A DNA stretch of 64,000 nucleotides from Lycocorax pyrrhopterus obiensis (GCA_014706295.1 JACSVZ010000028.1:848263-912262), one strand, 5' to 3'; counted from the stretch's first letter, positions 1-12,400 are shown. A program made the numbers and translations. The notes: generated by a model from the sequence alone, not told the origin.

Positions 1-689
1 CCCCCGTGCCAAGGGGTTTCGGGCCGGTGAGAGGCCAAATCCAAGGGCCTTCCCATTTGGATGGCCTCTCTGAGGCAGGTGCCATCCCACGCCCTGGTCA
101 CATCCCTTTGGGTGGCCTGGCACAGCCACACCGGTGTCAAGGACCGAGGGCTGCCGTGGGTGGGTGAATGCCCGGGCACGTGCAGGAGTGTCCGTGTGTC
201 CGTGGGGGGTGTGCAGTGCCAGCGTGGGGCAGGGATGTTTGAAATCCAAACCTTTCCGTGTGTCGGGGGAGCACCCCCTGCCAGGCCGGCGGAACCCCCC
301 AGCAGCACCAACCCTCCCTCGGTGGTATTGGCCTCCCTTGCTGAGCTCATCCACCCCCTGCTCTGAACGGGACTTTTCACTGCATCCCAGGAGCTCCAAC
401 ACCCCACAGGACGAGGTTCTGGCACTCCCGGTGCAGATAATTGCAGCCCTGGGATAGCCTCCGGCTGAGGCAGCACACCACCCTGGTCCCCAGGGCACCC
501 CCGGTGCTGGGCTTACCCTTCCCCAGAGCACAGAATTTGGGGTACCCAGGAATATCCCTCCGGGCTCATCATCTCCCTGGCGGGGGGATTTTTTCCTCGG
601 CTCTGCACACCACGTGGATGGTGGGAAGCAGGTCCCGGGTAAATACCTCCCGGCGGGTGCGTGCGGGGATGCTGCCTTCACAGGATTTA

Positions 690-1015
690 CAGCTTCAAAG
701 CCTCGGCCTCAAAGCCTGCAGATATCTTTTCATCATTTCAGCCGCGGTCTAATTACCCCGCTGGCCGCCGGCGCTGCCCGGCGCTCCCAGGTACAGCCTC
801 TCTTAATAGCTGGGATTTATTATTTAAATGTCGTTTTTCAGCTCCTCGTTCCCGTTCCGGCTCCGAGGGTGCCTGTACCCACCCTGCACCCCAAAACCTG
901 GGCGCCCTGCTCCGCCAGCACCCGGCGTTCACGCTCTCCGCCTGCTCTGAGCCGTGACGAGTTATTAATTAACGGCGAGGTATCGTTCCCTGCTTCATCT
1001 TCGGTGTAATTAGAT
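690..1015. promoter_or_regulatory. AT-rich island, candidate enhancer
   Basis: Within GC-rich sequence this block has several homeodomain-type cores (TAATTA near 750 and 1008, TTAATTAA near 964-971) and a TTTATTATTTAAAT stretch near 825. It has no coding frame of note. Isolated AT-rich, TAAT-rich islands upstream of a developmental gene such as SEMA6B are often conserved enhancers. That is inference from composition only, with no conservation data. Confidence 0.3.
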
Positions 1016-1929
1016 CGTGGGGATGCCGGGAAGCTGAGCTGGTTAACGCTTGCCGGAGGGGGATGAAGGGAACCGGAGTCATCCCGAGCCGGCCGGCGCA
1101 TCCCGGCGCTGCGGGATGCTCCCCAGCTGCCGAAATCGGGGGGTTTGTGCCCCGCCAAGGGACCCCGCCCGCTGGCCGGGAGCTCTGGCGCAGAGCCCCG
1201 GTGCCGGTGATTTACGGCGGGCACCAACCCCGCCGGCGGCGGGGCCGTGATGGATGCGGGGCCGCGTGCCGTGATGGATGCGGGGAGCAGCCCCGGCCGC
1301 GGCGCCTGTTAATTAGTCGCTTTGGATTGATGAGAAATTGCAGCTCCCGCTAACGATGGCAGCGGCTCACCCCGGCTCAGCCGCGGCGGCGGGGCCGGGG
1401 TCGATGCCGGCGGTGCCGCTTCCCCGGCTCTCCGAGGGGCCGCCCGTCCCCGCAGCCGGCACAGTCGGAGGATAATTTATGGTTTCGTATCAGTGCCGCT
1501 GATCTTGGAGCTTTTCCAGCTTCCTCTTCCCTCTCCCCACATCGCTTTTCCTCGAAAGCCGATTCCCCAGCATGGGATCCAGCTCCTCTCTGGGATATCA
1601 CTGTGCCCAGCATCCCTGGCCGTGTCACCCCTCGGGGACCTGGATCCCCCCTGCGATGAGCTCATGCGTGTGCTGAGCTGTGACAGGGCTCTGCAGGGCT
1701 CTGCCACCGGCTGGGCTGGTTCCTTCTCCCGCTGAAGGATGCTCCGCTGCTCCCGCCACACGGACAGGGCGGGATAACAGCATTCCCACAGCCCGGGGGC
1801 CCGCTGAGGACACGCACCCACCCGGGAGCCCGTGGGAGCGTGGGCAGCCCAGCACCCGTTTGCAGAGTGTGATTTTTAGGTGTCAAATTGCCTTTTAGTG
1901 ATTAAATTGCTCTGTGGAAGTGGAGCGTG

Positions 1930-2032
1930 GGGATCTGGCAGGGCATCTGGGAAGGGATCTGGGAAAGGATCTGGCAGGGCATCTGGGAAGGGATCTGGCA
2001 GGGGATCTGGGAAAGGATCCGGGAAGGGGAAG
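1930..2032. repeat. 10-bp minisatellite (GGGATCTGGC/GGGATCTGGG-like)
   Basis: About ten tandem units of a 10-bp motif alternate between ATCTGGCAGGG and ATCTGGGAAAGG forms. The array explains the repetitive open frames seen on both strands here. Confidence 0.85.
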
Positions 2033-2779
2033 CTCAGCAACGGGCAGTGGTGTCCCCCCACTCAGGGAAATGACCCCAGTGCCACCAGCTGATCTGGTTT
2101 TGGGGAGATTTTGGTGGGATTTTGGTGTTTTCTCAGTGGCTGTGGGAGCTCTTTGCAGCTGGAGGAGGGGCAGACACGGACAGGCAGAGCCTTGGGGACG
2201 GTGGTGACCAGAGGCCCCGACAATGGGCACCGGTGGGTGGCACTGCCCAAGAGCCTGGTGACCACCACGGCACGGACAGGGTTAAGGTGAGCGCTGCGGG
2301 CAGAGCCCTGCCAGGGGGATTATCCATGTCCCTCGGTGCAGGCAATTCCCTGCCTTGTCCATCGATCCCTGCGAGGTGTTAAGAGAGGCTGGAGCATCGA
2401 TTGGAGCAAAGCCCAGGCTCAGCGAGGCCGAAGGCTTCCCCAGGAAGGGCTGCAGGATCCGGCCTCAGGGTCTGGAGGCCAGAGGAGGCACAGAAACCTC
2501 TTTGGGGACAAAGGACGGTGGGGTGGGGACGTGCAGGGCCATGGGAAACGCCGATGAACCCTCGCCGCGCCTGCCAGGCGCCCGCGGCGTGCCGGATTGG
2601 CACTTCACCGCCACAAACCGCTCTCTGGATCGTGTCCCGGGCGCTCGCGGTGACAGACGGGGACGTTAAACAAGCCACGGGCGGATGCCCAAAGCACCCG
2701 GGCCCGCCGCTCCCGAGGCACCTGGAGCGGGTGTGGCCCCAGCCCGGGATGCGGCGGGAGCATCGCCAGCTCGTGCCAC

Positions 2780-3160
2780 CGGGCACCGGTGTATAAATAA
2801 CGCCGATAAAAAAATCGGATTCCATTTTCCTGAGGAGAAAGGAAGGGCTAAAGACAAAAGAGGCCGTTTACCAAGCGGCTGGCAGCCCAGGGAAAATTGC
2901 TATCCAGATAAAAAATCACAGATTAAGGAAGGAAAGAGCTGACCTTAACTCCAGTCCTTAGGCAGGGAGGAAGGGCAGGATTTTCACCATTTAATTGGGG
3001 TTTTTTAACCATTTCGGGCCATTTGTTTGCTCTGCTTCAAAGCCACGAGAGCATCCTTTTTACTCTCTGGCTGTAATAATGGCATAAATAAAGAGATTTT
3101 TTTTAAAGCAGCTTTTTCGACTCTGATTGTCCCTGAATTAATGAATTTTTTGAGGAACAG
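2780..3160. promoter_or_regulatory. AT-rich island, candidate regulatory element
   Basis: An abrupt change from GC-rich to AT-rich sequence includes CTATCCAGATAAAAAATCAC near 2900 and CATAAATAAAGAG near 3082. No coding potential is convincing. It may be a conserved non-coding element or simply an old AT-rich insertion; I cannot tell which without alignment. Confidence 0.25.
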
Positions 3161-4108
3161 AACCCCAGGTCCTGGGGGTTTATGCTCTTGGAGAGACGGC
3201 ATCAGAGCTCCAGGACTGGGCTGAAAGCTGGAAAATAGCTGATGGAGGGGGCAAAAAAATCCCAGTAAATGTCAGGATGGGTTCAGCAGCCTTCTCCCAG
3301 TTTGTGCCATTATTTTGGGTGAAATCTTTGTGATCCCTTTGCTGAGAGGGGACCCCCCATCCCCAGGTTTGTCCCTGCAGCGGGTGTTGCCGGAGCTGCC
3401 CCAGGGGGTGGAAAATGCTTTGGCTTGGGCTGCGGGGCCGGCGTTAGCCACGCTTGACGGGAAAATCACAATCGCTGCCGGGGCCCCAAGCCAGGAGCCG
3501 GTCCCGGATTTTCCCCGGGAAGAGCCGCTCTGCCAGGGGGGATCCACATGGGGGGCAGCTGGGATCCGGCACGGCCACTTTGGGGGGGCTGGGGGTTGGG
3601 TTTGGGGGGCTCTGTTGGTGCATTGGGTCACTGGGGAAACTGAGGCACGGGGTGGGAGCGAGGGGGCTCAGGGAAAGGGTCGGGAGGGGACACGGGGTTG
3701 GGAGAGACCTGCAGCATTCCCCCATTGCCACATCGTGACCTCAGTGGGGGAAAAAACTGGCCCGCCCAAAAGCCTTGACTTTGCTCCTCCTCCCCCTCGG
3801 TAGGATACGGAAATCTTGAGGATTTTATCCTCGTGAGGAGAAGGGAGGAAAGCTGAGGAGGGATCAAGGATGGGGGCAACTCTTCCACGTGGCAAAGCCC
3901 CTCATCAGGGATTGGGGGGCACGGACACCTCTGTGGGCCCCCCCCGGTACTGGCTCATTGCCAGAGGGAGGGAGAACTGAAAGTCTGGGGTTGGAATAAA
4001 GGAGGTTGTGAAAGTCACTGACTCCGGATGGAACCGGAGCAGGAGAGAGCTGAAAGGAGGATAAAAATAGCCCCGGCTCGGTGGGAGACTGGGGGGGCTG
4101 GAGGGGAC

Positions 4109-4210
4109 ATGGGATGGGATGGGATGGGATGGGATGGGATGGGATGGGATGGGATGGGATGGGATGGGATGGGATGGGATGGGATGGGATGGGATGGGAT
4201 GGGATGGGGG
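4109..4210. repeat. (GGGAT)19 pentamer microsatellite
   Basis: Nineteen uninterrupted GGGAT units run from 4111 to 4205. The G-rich strand has regular GGG runs and could form G-quadruplexes. The reading frames of Gly-Met-Gly-Trp-Asp or Pro-Ile-Pro-Ser-His type over it are repeat artefacts. Confidence 0.95.
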
Positions 4211-4689
4211 GTAACAGCTGGGCTGGGACAGACCGGGCTCCGGGGAGCACATCTGGATGGGGTAACAGTGGGAACAGCTGTTTTGGAATCATGAGGGCAA
4301 CAGCTGGATGGATGGCCCTGGGGTGACAGTGGGAACAGCTGGAATGGGGTCATGGGGGGCACATCTGGATGCCAGAGCCGTGGGCTCCCGGGGAGAGCGG
4401 TCAGGGGGGCTGTGAAGGGTGGAAACAGCTGGATTTGGCCTTGGGGTACATCTGGACAGGAGAGGCCGGTGAAGGTGACGGCCATGGCTGGGTGACACTG
4501 ATGGGGACAAAGGGCTGTCCCAGCCAGCATGGGGCCAAGCCGGGCCCCCGTGGGGCTCGGGGAGCTCAGCTCCCACCCAGCCACCCCCGGAGCAGTCACG
4601 GAGGGTCCTTCTCTCTCCGGATGAACTCGATGAAGTCACCAGTCGCCTCCCAGAGCAGGGAGACAGCAGCGGGGTGGCAGGAACAAGGT

Positions 4690-4815
4690 CATTAAAGCAG
4701 AAAGAAAAATACATTAGAAATGTTCAACTGCTCAGTCTTGCCTGAAATGTGCTTAAATCAGCCCCGAGTAAACAATGAGACGGGATTAATGGCAATTAGT
4801 TTTCATCAGAAAGGT
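4690..4815. promoter_or_regulatory. AT-rich island with FOX-like and homeobox-like motifs
   Basis: A compact AT-rich stretch in GC-rich sequence contains GTAAACAATG (forkhead-like) near 4769 and GGATTAATGGCAATTAG (homeodomain-like) near 4785. No coding frame continues through it. A regulatory role is inferred from motifs and composition only. Confidence 0.3.
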
Positions 4816-5129
4816 GGCATCACCCTCCCCTGCTCCCCAAGGGCTGCTCCGTGCCTTGTTGGGGACTGGGGGAGCTCCCGGGCGGATCCAGCCCCGGGAA
4901 GGAGGGTGACCACGTCCTTCCGAGCCCCGGGCTGCAGGGAACCGCGTTATCTCCGCCGCGGCAGAGGCGCGGGGCCGGCGGCAGCCGGAGCTTCAAAGGG
5001 AACCCACAAATCCGGCACATGCAAAGCTCCAGCTGGTCCTGCAGATAAAGAGAGACCAGGCTGGAGTGGCCTCAGCCAGCCCTGGCAGCTGAGCCACGGG
5101 CAGCGCTTGCTCTGGGGGATGATTGGCTT

Positions 5130-5350
5130 GAGGGGGTTGGGTTTGGGGTGATGTTTGGCCCTGGGGTGCTGCTCAGCCTTGGGTGATGCTTGACTTGGAG
5201 GTGATGCTCAGCCCCAGGATGATGCCTGAACTCCGGGTGACGCTCAGCCCTGGAGGGATGCTCAGCTCGGGGTGATGCTCGGCCCTGGAGCGATGCCCAG
5301 CCCCGGGGCATGCTCGGCCTCAGGGCGGTATTTGGGGTGATGCTCAGCCT
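5130..5350. repeat. Degenerate 20-25-bp minisatellite (GGGTGATGCTCAGCCCTG-like)
   Basis: About ten diverged units carry the core GGTGATGCTCAGCCC. Spacing varies by a few bases from unit to unit, so the array is old or slippage-prone. Confidence 0.75.
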
Positions 5351-5849
5351 GGGCACAGCCCCAGTTTCTGCGTCCCCCTCCTCAGGCAGGAGCTTGGGGA
5401 TGGGGATGAGGCAGCAGAGCTCCCAGGGATGCATCGGGAAGGGGGAGAGGAAGCCGTGTCTGTCTCCTGCATTTTGGGGTGCTGATGGTTGGTGCTGGGT
5501 GCTACCACCAGTGCCACCGGTGACCCTCCAGGATGGGGACGCTCCGGTGGCCACCGCGTCCCTCTTGGCTGACACGGGTGGCCGGGTCTCAGCTCACCAC
5601 CACCATCCCAAAACACCTCCCGGGCAGGAGGGGTGGAAAAAAGCCACACCGCCTCCAGAATGGGGCAAATTCAACCATTTTTGGGGCTGGCCCAAGCGCA
5701 CACCGGCCTCACCAGGCGGGGTGCACCCATTCCCGGTGGTGGCTGGTCCCCGGTGCCTCACCAGCACCACCACACCCTGGGGGGTCCCTGTCCCCCAGCC
5801 CGGGGCACGGCCCCTGTCATTAGCACCCAGAAAATGTTGGGTTTCTGCC

Positions 5850-5945
5850 TGGGAAAACACAGCAGATATGTACATTAAACATCAAATTATAAAATTAACA
5901 GATTCCAACTGCGGATGATTTGCATGTGCAAATTAACTTAATTAC
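5850..5945. promoter_or_regulatory. AT-rich element with a palindromic octamer site
   Basis: The block contains ATTTGCATGTGCAAAT at 5918-5933. This is a perfect 7-bp inverted repeat around TG that includes the octamer ATTTGCAT bound by POU factors. Flanking TTAACTTAATTAC adds homeodomain-type cores. A candidate enhancer upstream of SEMA6B. Confidence 0.35.
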
Positions 5946-6084
5946 CACTCTTCCTCCCCGAGCGCCCGCGTGCCGGGAAGGGCCGGCCCCGCCACGGCCG
6001 CGGCAGGTGCTGGGGACCGGCGGGGCCCGGGGGGGCTGCGGCAGCTGCGGGGGCCGGCGGCGGCCGGGATGGTCCCGGAACGCG

Positions 6085-6440
6085 GGGACACCGGTGGGCA
6101 AACGGACACACGCGTGCCCAAACACACACACATGTGCAAACACACACACATGTGCAAATACACACACACGTGCCCAAACACACACACGTGTGCCCAGGAG
6201 TGTGAGGACACAGAGGGGCTCCGCGGTAGCCATGGCTGCAGCTGGGAGAGGGGGGCACGCGGATGGACACATGGATGGACGCATGGATGGACGCATGGAT
6301 GGACACATGGACGGACACACACATGGATGGACACACACATGGAGGGACACATATGGATGGATGGACACACGACACACACGTGGATGGGTGCAAACACACA
6401 GACACACGTGTGTGCACAGCCACACACACACGCAGGGAGG
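6085..6440. repeat. CA-rich repeat plus 12-bp ATGGATGGACAC repeats
   Basis: First come repeats of about 18 bp of the form CACACACATGTGCAAA (about 6116-6190). Then come tandem ATGGACGGACAC/ATGGATGGACAC units (about 6260-6365), then more CA-rich sequence. The alternating purine-pyrimidine tracts could adopt Z-DNA. Long open frames on both strands here are repeat artefacts. Confidence 0.85.
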
Positions 6441-7019
6441 GGGACACCCAGGGGTCCAGATCCAGGGGTTCTGCCAGGGAGGACGGGGCTGCCGTGCCAG
6501 GATTGGGGCGTGGAGGGGCCCAGGGCGCTGCCGGGGCTCCATCGCCGGGTGGGTGGGGGATCCGCCAGTGCAGACAGGGGGCTGTGAAGGCACCGCTCCC
6601 CAGAACCCCTGCCTGGGCCCCAGCAGGGCGCGGGGGGGTGGCACTGGGATCTCGTGCCTGCCGAGGAGTGCCGGGACAGGCCGGGGGTCGCGGGTCCCAC
6701 CCCGCGTGCTCGGGATGCACGAGGCCGGCGGGGCACACGCGGGGGGCCGACACACCCCCGACCCCCCCATCCCACCGCATCCCGCAGCTGAGACCGGCCC
6801 TGCTCATCGCACGTGTGGCTGCGGGACTCGCCCGAGCCCATCGACTCCTCCGCGGCACGCGCTATTCCCTTAAAGGTCACATAAATCCCCAAATCCGGGA
6901 ATAAATCCCGATCTGGAGGCTGCGGATGAGAAGAGCCCTCCCAGGACCGCTGTTTTCCAAACTGCCAGCCAAAATTTCTGCACGGGAGGAGTCGTGGGAC
7001 CGTCGCGGCCGTGGGAAGT

Positions 7020-7175
7020 CAGGGTGGCATGGGATATTAGGGTGCCAACGGATATTAGGGTGCCACGGGGTGCGGGGGTGCTGCAGGATGGTGGAGTACC
7101 AGGGGATATTTGGGTGCCATGGGATGCGGGGGTGCCATGGGATATCCATGGGGTATCGGAGTGCCCCAGGATGGT
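7020..7175. repeat. 17-18-bp minisatellite (GGGATATTAGGGTGCCA-like)
   Basis: Repeats of GGATATTAGGGTGCCA and diverged forms such as GGATATTTGGGTGCCA and GGATGCGGGGGTGCCA recur about every 17-18 bp. Confidence 0.75.
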
Positions 7176-7739
7176 GCTGATGTTCAGCAAAACGCGTCTG
7201 GACGGTGCTCGCAGGAATCCTGGAGGAGTTAATTCCGAGGAGCGTTGATTAATTAGCCATAATGAGCCCTAGATGGGCGAGCGGAGGGCTGGGGCTGTGT
7301 GAACAGGTCAAGGGGCTCGCGATGTCCCCTCACTGTCCCCCTGGGGACGGTGATTCAGGCGCTGAGTCATGGCCGTGGTTTCCTTCCCCAGGAGACCCCC
7401 CTTCCGTCAGTGTCCCCCGCGGGGGTGGCCGTCCCCTTCCCTGCCCTGGGAACCGGGAGCGGCCGAAGGGATGCAGGAAGAGGTGAATCACTTTCCGAAC
7501 CTCCTGCTCGCCAGGGCGGGCTGAGCCCTGGGCACAGCTCGGTGCGCCCATGACGCCCGGACAGGGTTTCACCCTGGTTTGGGGTTCTCCAGGCTGAAAC
7601 AACTGGGACAAAGCAACAAAGCGGCCAAAGTAATGCCGTGCTAGGCCCTCACCCTGTGTGCCCCCCAGGTGCCCATCCTGGCGTCGCCCGCAGCCCTGGG
7701 AGGGCAGGTTTGGGTGGGCAGCAGCCGTGGGGCACAGAG

Positions 7740-8150
7740 CAGCTTCTGGGTGCGAGGTGAAACTGAGGCAGGGGATGGGGGGCTCACACCGAGGGAGGAG
7801 GTTCAGCTTGAGGGCAGGGACATGTTCGGCAGCAATGGAGGGGAGTCACCTTCGAGGCTGTGGCAGCGTGGGGGAAGGGGGTCCCAGCCCCTCACCGGGA
7901 TGGGAAATCTGGGAAACTGAGGCAAGGGGTGGAGGGGGTCGGCCTCGGCCCCTCTTCGTGCCAGGGGTGGAGGAAACGGAGGCAGAGGATGGGGGGGCTC
8001 GGTCTGAGCCCCTCTTCGTGCCAAGGATGGGGGGAAGCCCGGGCAGGAGATGGGGAGATCAATCCCAGCCCCTCCCGGCACCCGGGATGGGGGAAACTGG
8101 CAGAGGGGACGAGGGGGGCCGGTCCCACCCCTCCCGGTGCCCGGGAATGC
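7740..8150. repeat. VNTR of about 65-bp units carrying the GGGAAACTGAGGCA motif
   Basis: Four to five diverged units pair a CCCCTCTTCGTGCC-like half with a GGAAACTGAGGCAGGGG-like half. Motif copies are near 7758, 7911, 7971 and 8091. The same short motif occurs alone at several other places in the window (see findings). Confidence 0.7.
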
Positions 8151-8159
8151 GGGGGGAGA

Positions 8160-8545
8160 GCTGCCCCTTTTCGGGGGGGCCGAGGCAGGCGGGGCCGGCT
8201 CCCCCCGCGCTCCCCCCTCCCCGCCGGGGGCGGGGGGCCCGGGGCCGGGCCGGGCCGAGCCGCCTCCCCGGGGCGGGGGCAGGGCGGGGGGCGCAGCCGC
8301 TCCGGGAGCGCCGGCGGCGGCGGCTCCTCCATCGCCGCTGCTGCCGGAGCGGCCCCGGTGCCGCCGCAGCCACCGGGCGGGCCCGGCCCCGGCCCCCCGC
8401 CCCCCCCGCGGCCCCGCCCCGCCCGGCCCCGGTACCGGCGCTCCCGCCGCGGCGGAGCGGAGCCGAGCGGGGCCGGGCCGAGCCGCTGCCGGTGGGCGCA
8501 GGTGCGCGGTGCCCCGAGCCCCCCCGAAACCCCCGGGACGGCGAG
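8160..8545 (+). promoter_or_regulatory. SEMA6B: CpG-rich block with splice donor, candidate SEMA6B promoter and exon 1
   Basis: An extremely CpG- and GC-box-rich stretch has GGGGCGGGG-type boxes near 8225 and 8270 and ends in a strong splice donor, GGCGAG|GTAAGAG, with GT at 8546-8547. The first coding exon of SEMA6B at about 19950 follows a proper acceptor and so requires an upstream non-coding exon. This is the nearest strong CpG island with a consensus donor on the same strand. The assignment is inference; no transcript evidence is available, and the downstream candidate near 16.7 kb competes with it. Confidence 0.5.
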
Positions 8546-9390
8546 GTAAGAGCGCGGCCGGTGCCCCCCGCCCGCCCCCCTCCCTCCCGATGCGGTCCCG
8601 TCCCGGTTTCTCCCCCTCCTTCTCCATCCGTTGCCCCTCCTGGGGTGGGGGGGATGGGAGAAAAGGGGGTGCCCCCCCCCAGCCCTCCCCCCTCCCGCCG
8701 CCGCCGCTGCTGCATTGGGAAGCGGCGCTTTTGTTAGCGGAGCGGGCGGAACCTTGAAGGGTCACGGGCTGGAGGGGCCCCCCCGCGCCCCCCAGCCCGC
8801 ACCCCTCTGTCCTCCCTCTATGCAGCCTGAGCCCCCCTGCACCGCCCCCCCAGCACCTCCATCCCGCATCGCCATCCCCACGCCGGCACTCCTGGGGGTC
8901 CCACCCGCACCCCAATTCTTCCCCCCCAGCCCCTTCCCGCACCCCCCACCTCCAGCCCGCACCCCCAGGGCGCCCCGGCGCCCCGCGAGCCTCCCGGCAC
9001 CCTCATCCTGCACCCCCACCCCCCCCGGCACCCGGAGACCCTCCCCGCACCCTGATCCCGCAACCTCATGCCCCCACCCCCAGCACCCCTGTTCCCCCCA
9101 GCACCCCGATGCGTCCCCCCAGCACCCTGCTCCTCCCCACATCCTCATCCCACCCCCCCAGCGCCCCGATCCCGCAGCCCTCTCCCCAGCCCAGCACCCC
9201 GACAGCCCCCCCGCACCCTTGAGCCCCCCCATCCCCTCCACCCCGCACCCAGTCCCACCCCCCACCCCCTCCCACGCCCCCCTCCCTCCCATCAGCCCAC
9301 CGGGCCGGCACCCCGACCCTCCCCCAGCCCCGGGACGCGGCGATGGGCGCGGGATACGGAGCCCCCCCCGCCCCGAGCCGGGAGGATGGA

Positions 9391-9429
9391 GATGGGGATG
9401 GGGATGGGGATGGGGATGGGGATGGGGAT
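9391..9429. repeat. (GGGGAT)6 hexamer repeat
   Basis: GAT is followed by six perfect GGGGAT units and a G7 run. It has G-quadruplex potential on the + strand. Confidence 0.95.
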
Positions 9430-12400
9430 GGGGGGGTGTCTCTGCTTCGTCGGGCTCCGTTTTGCCTCCGCTGCTTCTTTGGGAAGCAGCCAGGGCTTGT
9501 TGTTTTTGGGGGGGGGCGGGTAAGAAAAGGAGGGGCTGGTCTGTGCCCCCCACCCCGTGCAGCCCCTGCTGGGCTGGGGGGGCGGAGAGACTGAAATGGG
9601 GTCCGGCCAATGCAGACCCCAAAAGGGCATCGGGGAGAGGTGAGGGCTCAGCCTGGGGGGCTTGGTGGTTGTGCCCCCCCTCAAATAATCCCGCGGGGCA
9701 GGGTGGGGGGCAGAGCGCCCACAAATCCAGGGAGTGCCTGGCTGTGTCTCGGGGCTGTAACTTGGTGGGTACAAGGGATGGGGGGACAGCCGGCAGAAGT
9801 GGGGGACCCGCCGTGCATGGGGGGCCTGACACCCCCCGGCGTCAGGGCAGGGCCGGGGGGGGGGCCGTGCAGGCAGTGCCTGCCAGGCTGGGGGGGCCCC
9901 GTCCCCCTTTTTGGGGCTCAGCACCATCGCGCCTTTGGCAGATTTGGCGAGGGGGGACCCTAAAATAACAAGGGAGGGGTGTTTTGCCTGACCCAAATCC
10001 TCCCCTGTCACCCTCACTGCGGGGTGCCCCGGGCACCCCCAGACCCCAGAGAACACCCTTGACCCCCCCCAGCCTGACCTCCATCGTCCCACATCACCCA
10101 GAGCAGTCGGGGGGCTGGGGCACCCCAAGCCCCGCCATGGGGCAGGGAGGAGTGGGGAGCCCAGTCCCTGCGTGGGGGCTTTGGGGAGGGGGCCCAGCAC
10201 CCCCCATTAGGGCGGGGGGGAGGTGCCCACGGGGCTGTGCCATCGGCACGGGGTGACCTTGGGTGAGCTCTGCTTCCTGCCCTGCCTCAGTTTCCCTCCA
10301 CCAAACCAGGTCGTGAGCTGTGATGGGGTCCAGAGGGGACCCCAAATCCATCCCCCCATCGTGGGGTGCAGGGGGGGAGGGATGACAGACACCTGCCAGG
10401 AGTGACCCCCCCACGGGGACACCCACCTCTGCTTGCCTGGGAGAGCTGAGGGTGAGGATGGCACATGTGGCACCGCTCTGTGCCCCCCAGGTCCCCCCCT
10501 CGGTCTCTTTGGGTCCAGCAGGGCCGGATCCTGGATCCTGCTCCAGGGATGCACTGGGAGGGGGGCAGGGGGACAGCTGAGCTCCCTGTCCCACAGACAC
10601 AGCCATGGAGAAGGGTTGCATCGGTCTGGGGGGCCCCTCTGTGGGCCCCCCCGGGAAATTTGTCCCACAAAACGACTCTGAGGGCAGCTCTGGCTGGCTC
10701 AGGGTCCATCCGGGGGTGCCGGGTCCGGGCAGTGCCATGTGTCCCCCCATCACCCCCCACGGGTGGTGGTGGTGTCCCCGCGGGGTGCTGAGGTCACATC
10801 CCGGCGGGTCCCGGGGTGCCGAGCGCGGCCAGCGCGGCTCCAAAGCCCCTTTTGCAGCGTCCCCGGGGTGACAGGGAATTGGGTCACCGCTGTCACCGGG
10901 GCACGTGGCTGCGGTGGGGAGGTTTTGTGCATGGGGGGCAGGAGGCAGCCCCGGGGGTCGGGTTCAGCTCTGGGGGTGCCGGGGGCAGCTCGGCCCCACC
11001 AGCAGCGCCAGTGCCACCGGTGTGTCACTGGGGGGACACGGCTCACCCCCCTCCCAGGAACTCCCCGATGTTTTTGGTGCCATTCCCATAGACAGAGGGA
11101 AATCACCAGTTCAGCCCGGTGACCCCACACACGAGCCCGTGTGTGCACACCCGTGTTCTCCCCATGGCAGAGCTGTCCCCACTGGGGGGCTCCAGGGACC
11201 CCCCGTGCTCCCCCCAGACCAGGGTTCTGCTGGCTCTGCATCCCATCAAGCCCCAGCAGGAGCCCCAAGTCTTGGGACAGGATGGTGACACCGGGCTGGG
11301 TGTCCCTGTCCCCTCGGCCGTGGCAGCCGGCTGCACACGCCAGGCGATGGTTTGGCTCCCAGTTAAACCAGTAACTCCTGCGCTGCCACCAGCGCTCCCG
11401 CACCGGTGCTGGGGCACAGCCCGGCCGCGAGGCCCTGCTCGCCAGGCACTGGAGCTGGATGCAGATCCCTGCTGCAGTGCCGGATGCGGTTTGTATCCCT
11501 AGACAAGCTGGAATATTTTTAATTAAACCTGCCAGTTTGGATGCGATTTAATTTTTCAGTGGGCTGAGCTGCGCCGGGCCCTTGGAGCATCTCCCGCGCC
11601 GGGGCCTGATCCCGGGTGGTGTCGGAGGGGCTGTCCCACCGGGCACGGACACAGGGTTGTCCAGGGTGGCTTTTCCACGCCGCGATCTCCCGCTGTGCCA
11701 GGCCAGTGGGTCGCCACCGGCTCGGCCGGGATGGTTTCCCTGTGGTGCCGCTGTGGTGGCATCCGATGCGTTTCGGCAACATAAACAGTAGTAAAGAAAA
11801 GCAGGAGCAATCCCGGCTCCATCTGGGAGCTGCGCCTGCGGAACCTGTTGGCACCCAGCACCGCCGGCACGGCCGGATCGCCACCGGCACCGCGGGTGCT
11901 GCCTCCCGGGGAGCTCCACGGTCTCTGCTTCCCGTCCCCAGGATGGTGCTGGAGGTGGAGCCGGAGTGTGGTACCCAAAGGATGCTGCTGAACCCTCGGC
12001 AGTGCCCGGCCCCACGGCAAGTGGGACACGATGGCCTCGGGGACCCTCCAGCTGGGCCCCAGGGATCTCCAGGCTTTGGTGGTGTCCCCCAAAAGGGGCG
12101 ATGAGGGGTTGGATTCCCTGAGTGAAGCGGGAGGGAGAGGAAGAGCAGTGGGCTGGCACAGAGGAGATCCCAGAGGGGCTGCCGTGTGCTAACGGGATTT
12201 TGCTCCCTATTTAATTACAATTTCTTCAAATTAAAAAAAAAAAAGGGGGGGATAAAGAGATCCCTCTTGTCTCTTTGTGCCGGTTCCCAGCAGCCGGGTA
12301 ATTAAACAGCGGCTGGTGAAGCCACTGCTCCCGGGGGACCCTCGCGCTGGGGTTCGGCGTCACACCTGGGCTCCAGTTGCTCCCAGTTCAGCCCAGTTTG

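Larger units (their letters stand above)
1..8160. other. Intergenic flank upstream of SEMA6B, no gene seen
   Basis: I find no exon series with conserved protein sequence here. The open frames are short or made of repeat sequence, and none resembles TNFAIP8L1, the next gene past SEMA6B in human. The stretch is GC-rich with several minisatellites (1930, 4109, 5130, 6085, 7020 and 7855) and isolated AT-rich islands (about 690-1015, 2780-3160, 4690-4815 and 5850-5945) that stand out sharply from their surroundings. An unrecognised non-coding RNA or UTR exon cannot be excluded. Confidence 0.6.

Noticed and set aside
5895..6904. Open frames of about 300 codons on both strands
   Set aside because: Built on CA and ATGGAC repeats at 6085-6440.
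1..8160. TNFAIP8L1, the next gene in human synteny
   Set aside because: No frame on either strand resembles this single-coding-exon protein; it must lie beyond the left edge or elsewhere.
7658..9968. Several open frames over 350 codons rich in Pro, Gly, Ala and Arg
   Set aside because: They overlap the CpG island and C-rich sequence, where stop codons are rare by composition. There are no conserved domains, and different frames are open on both strands.
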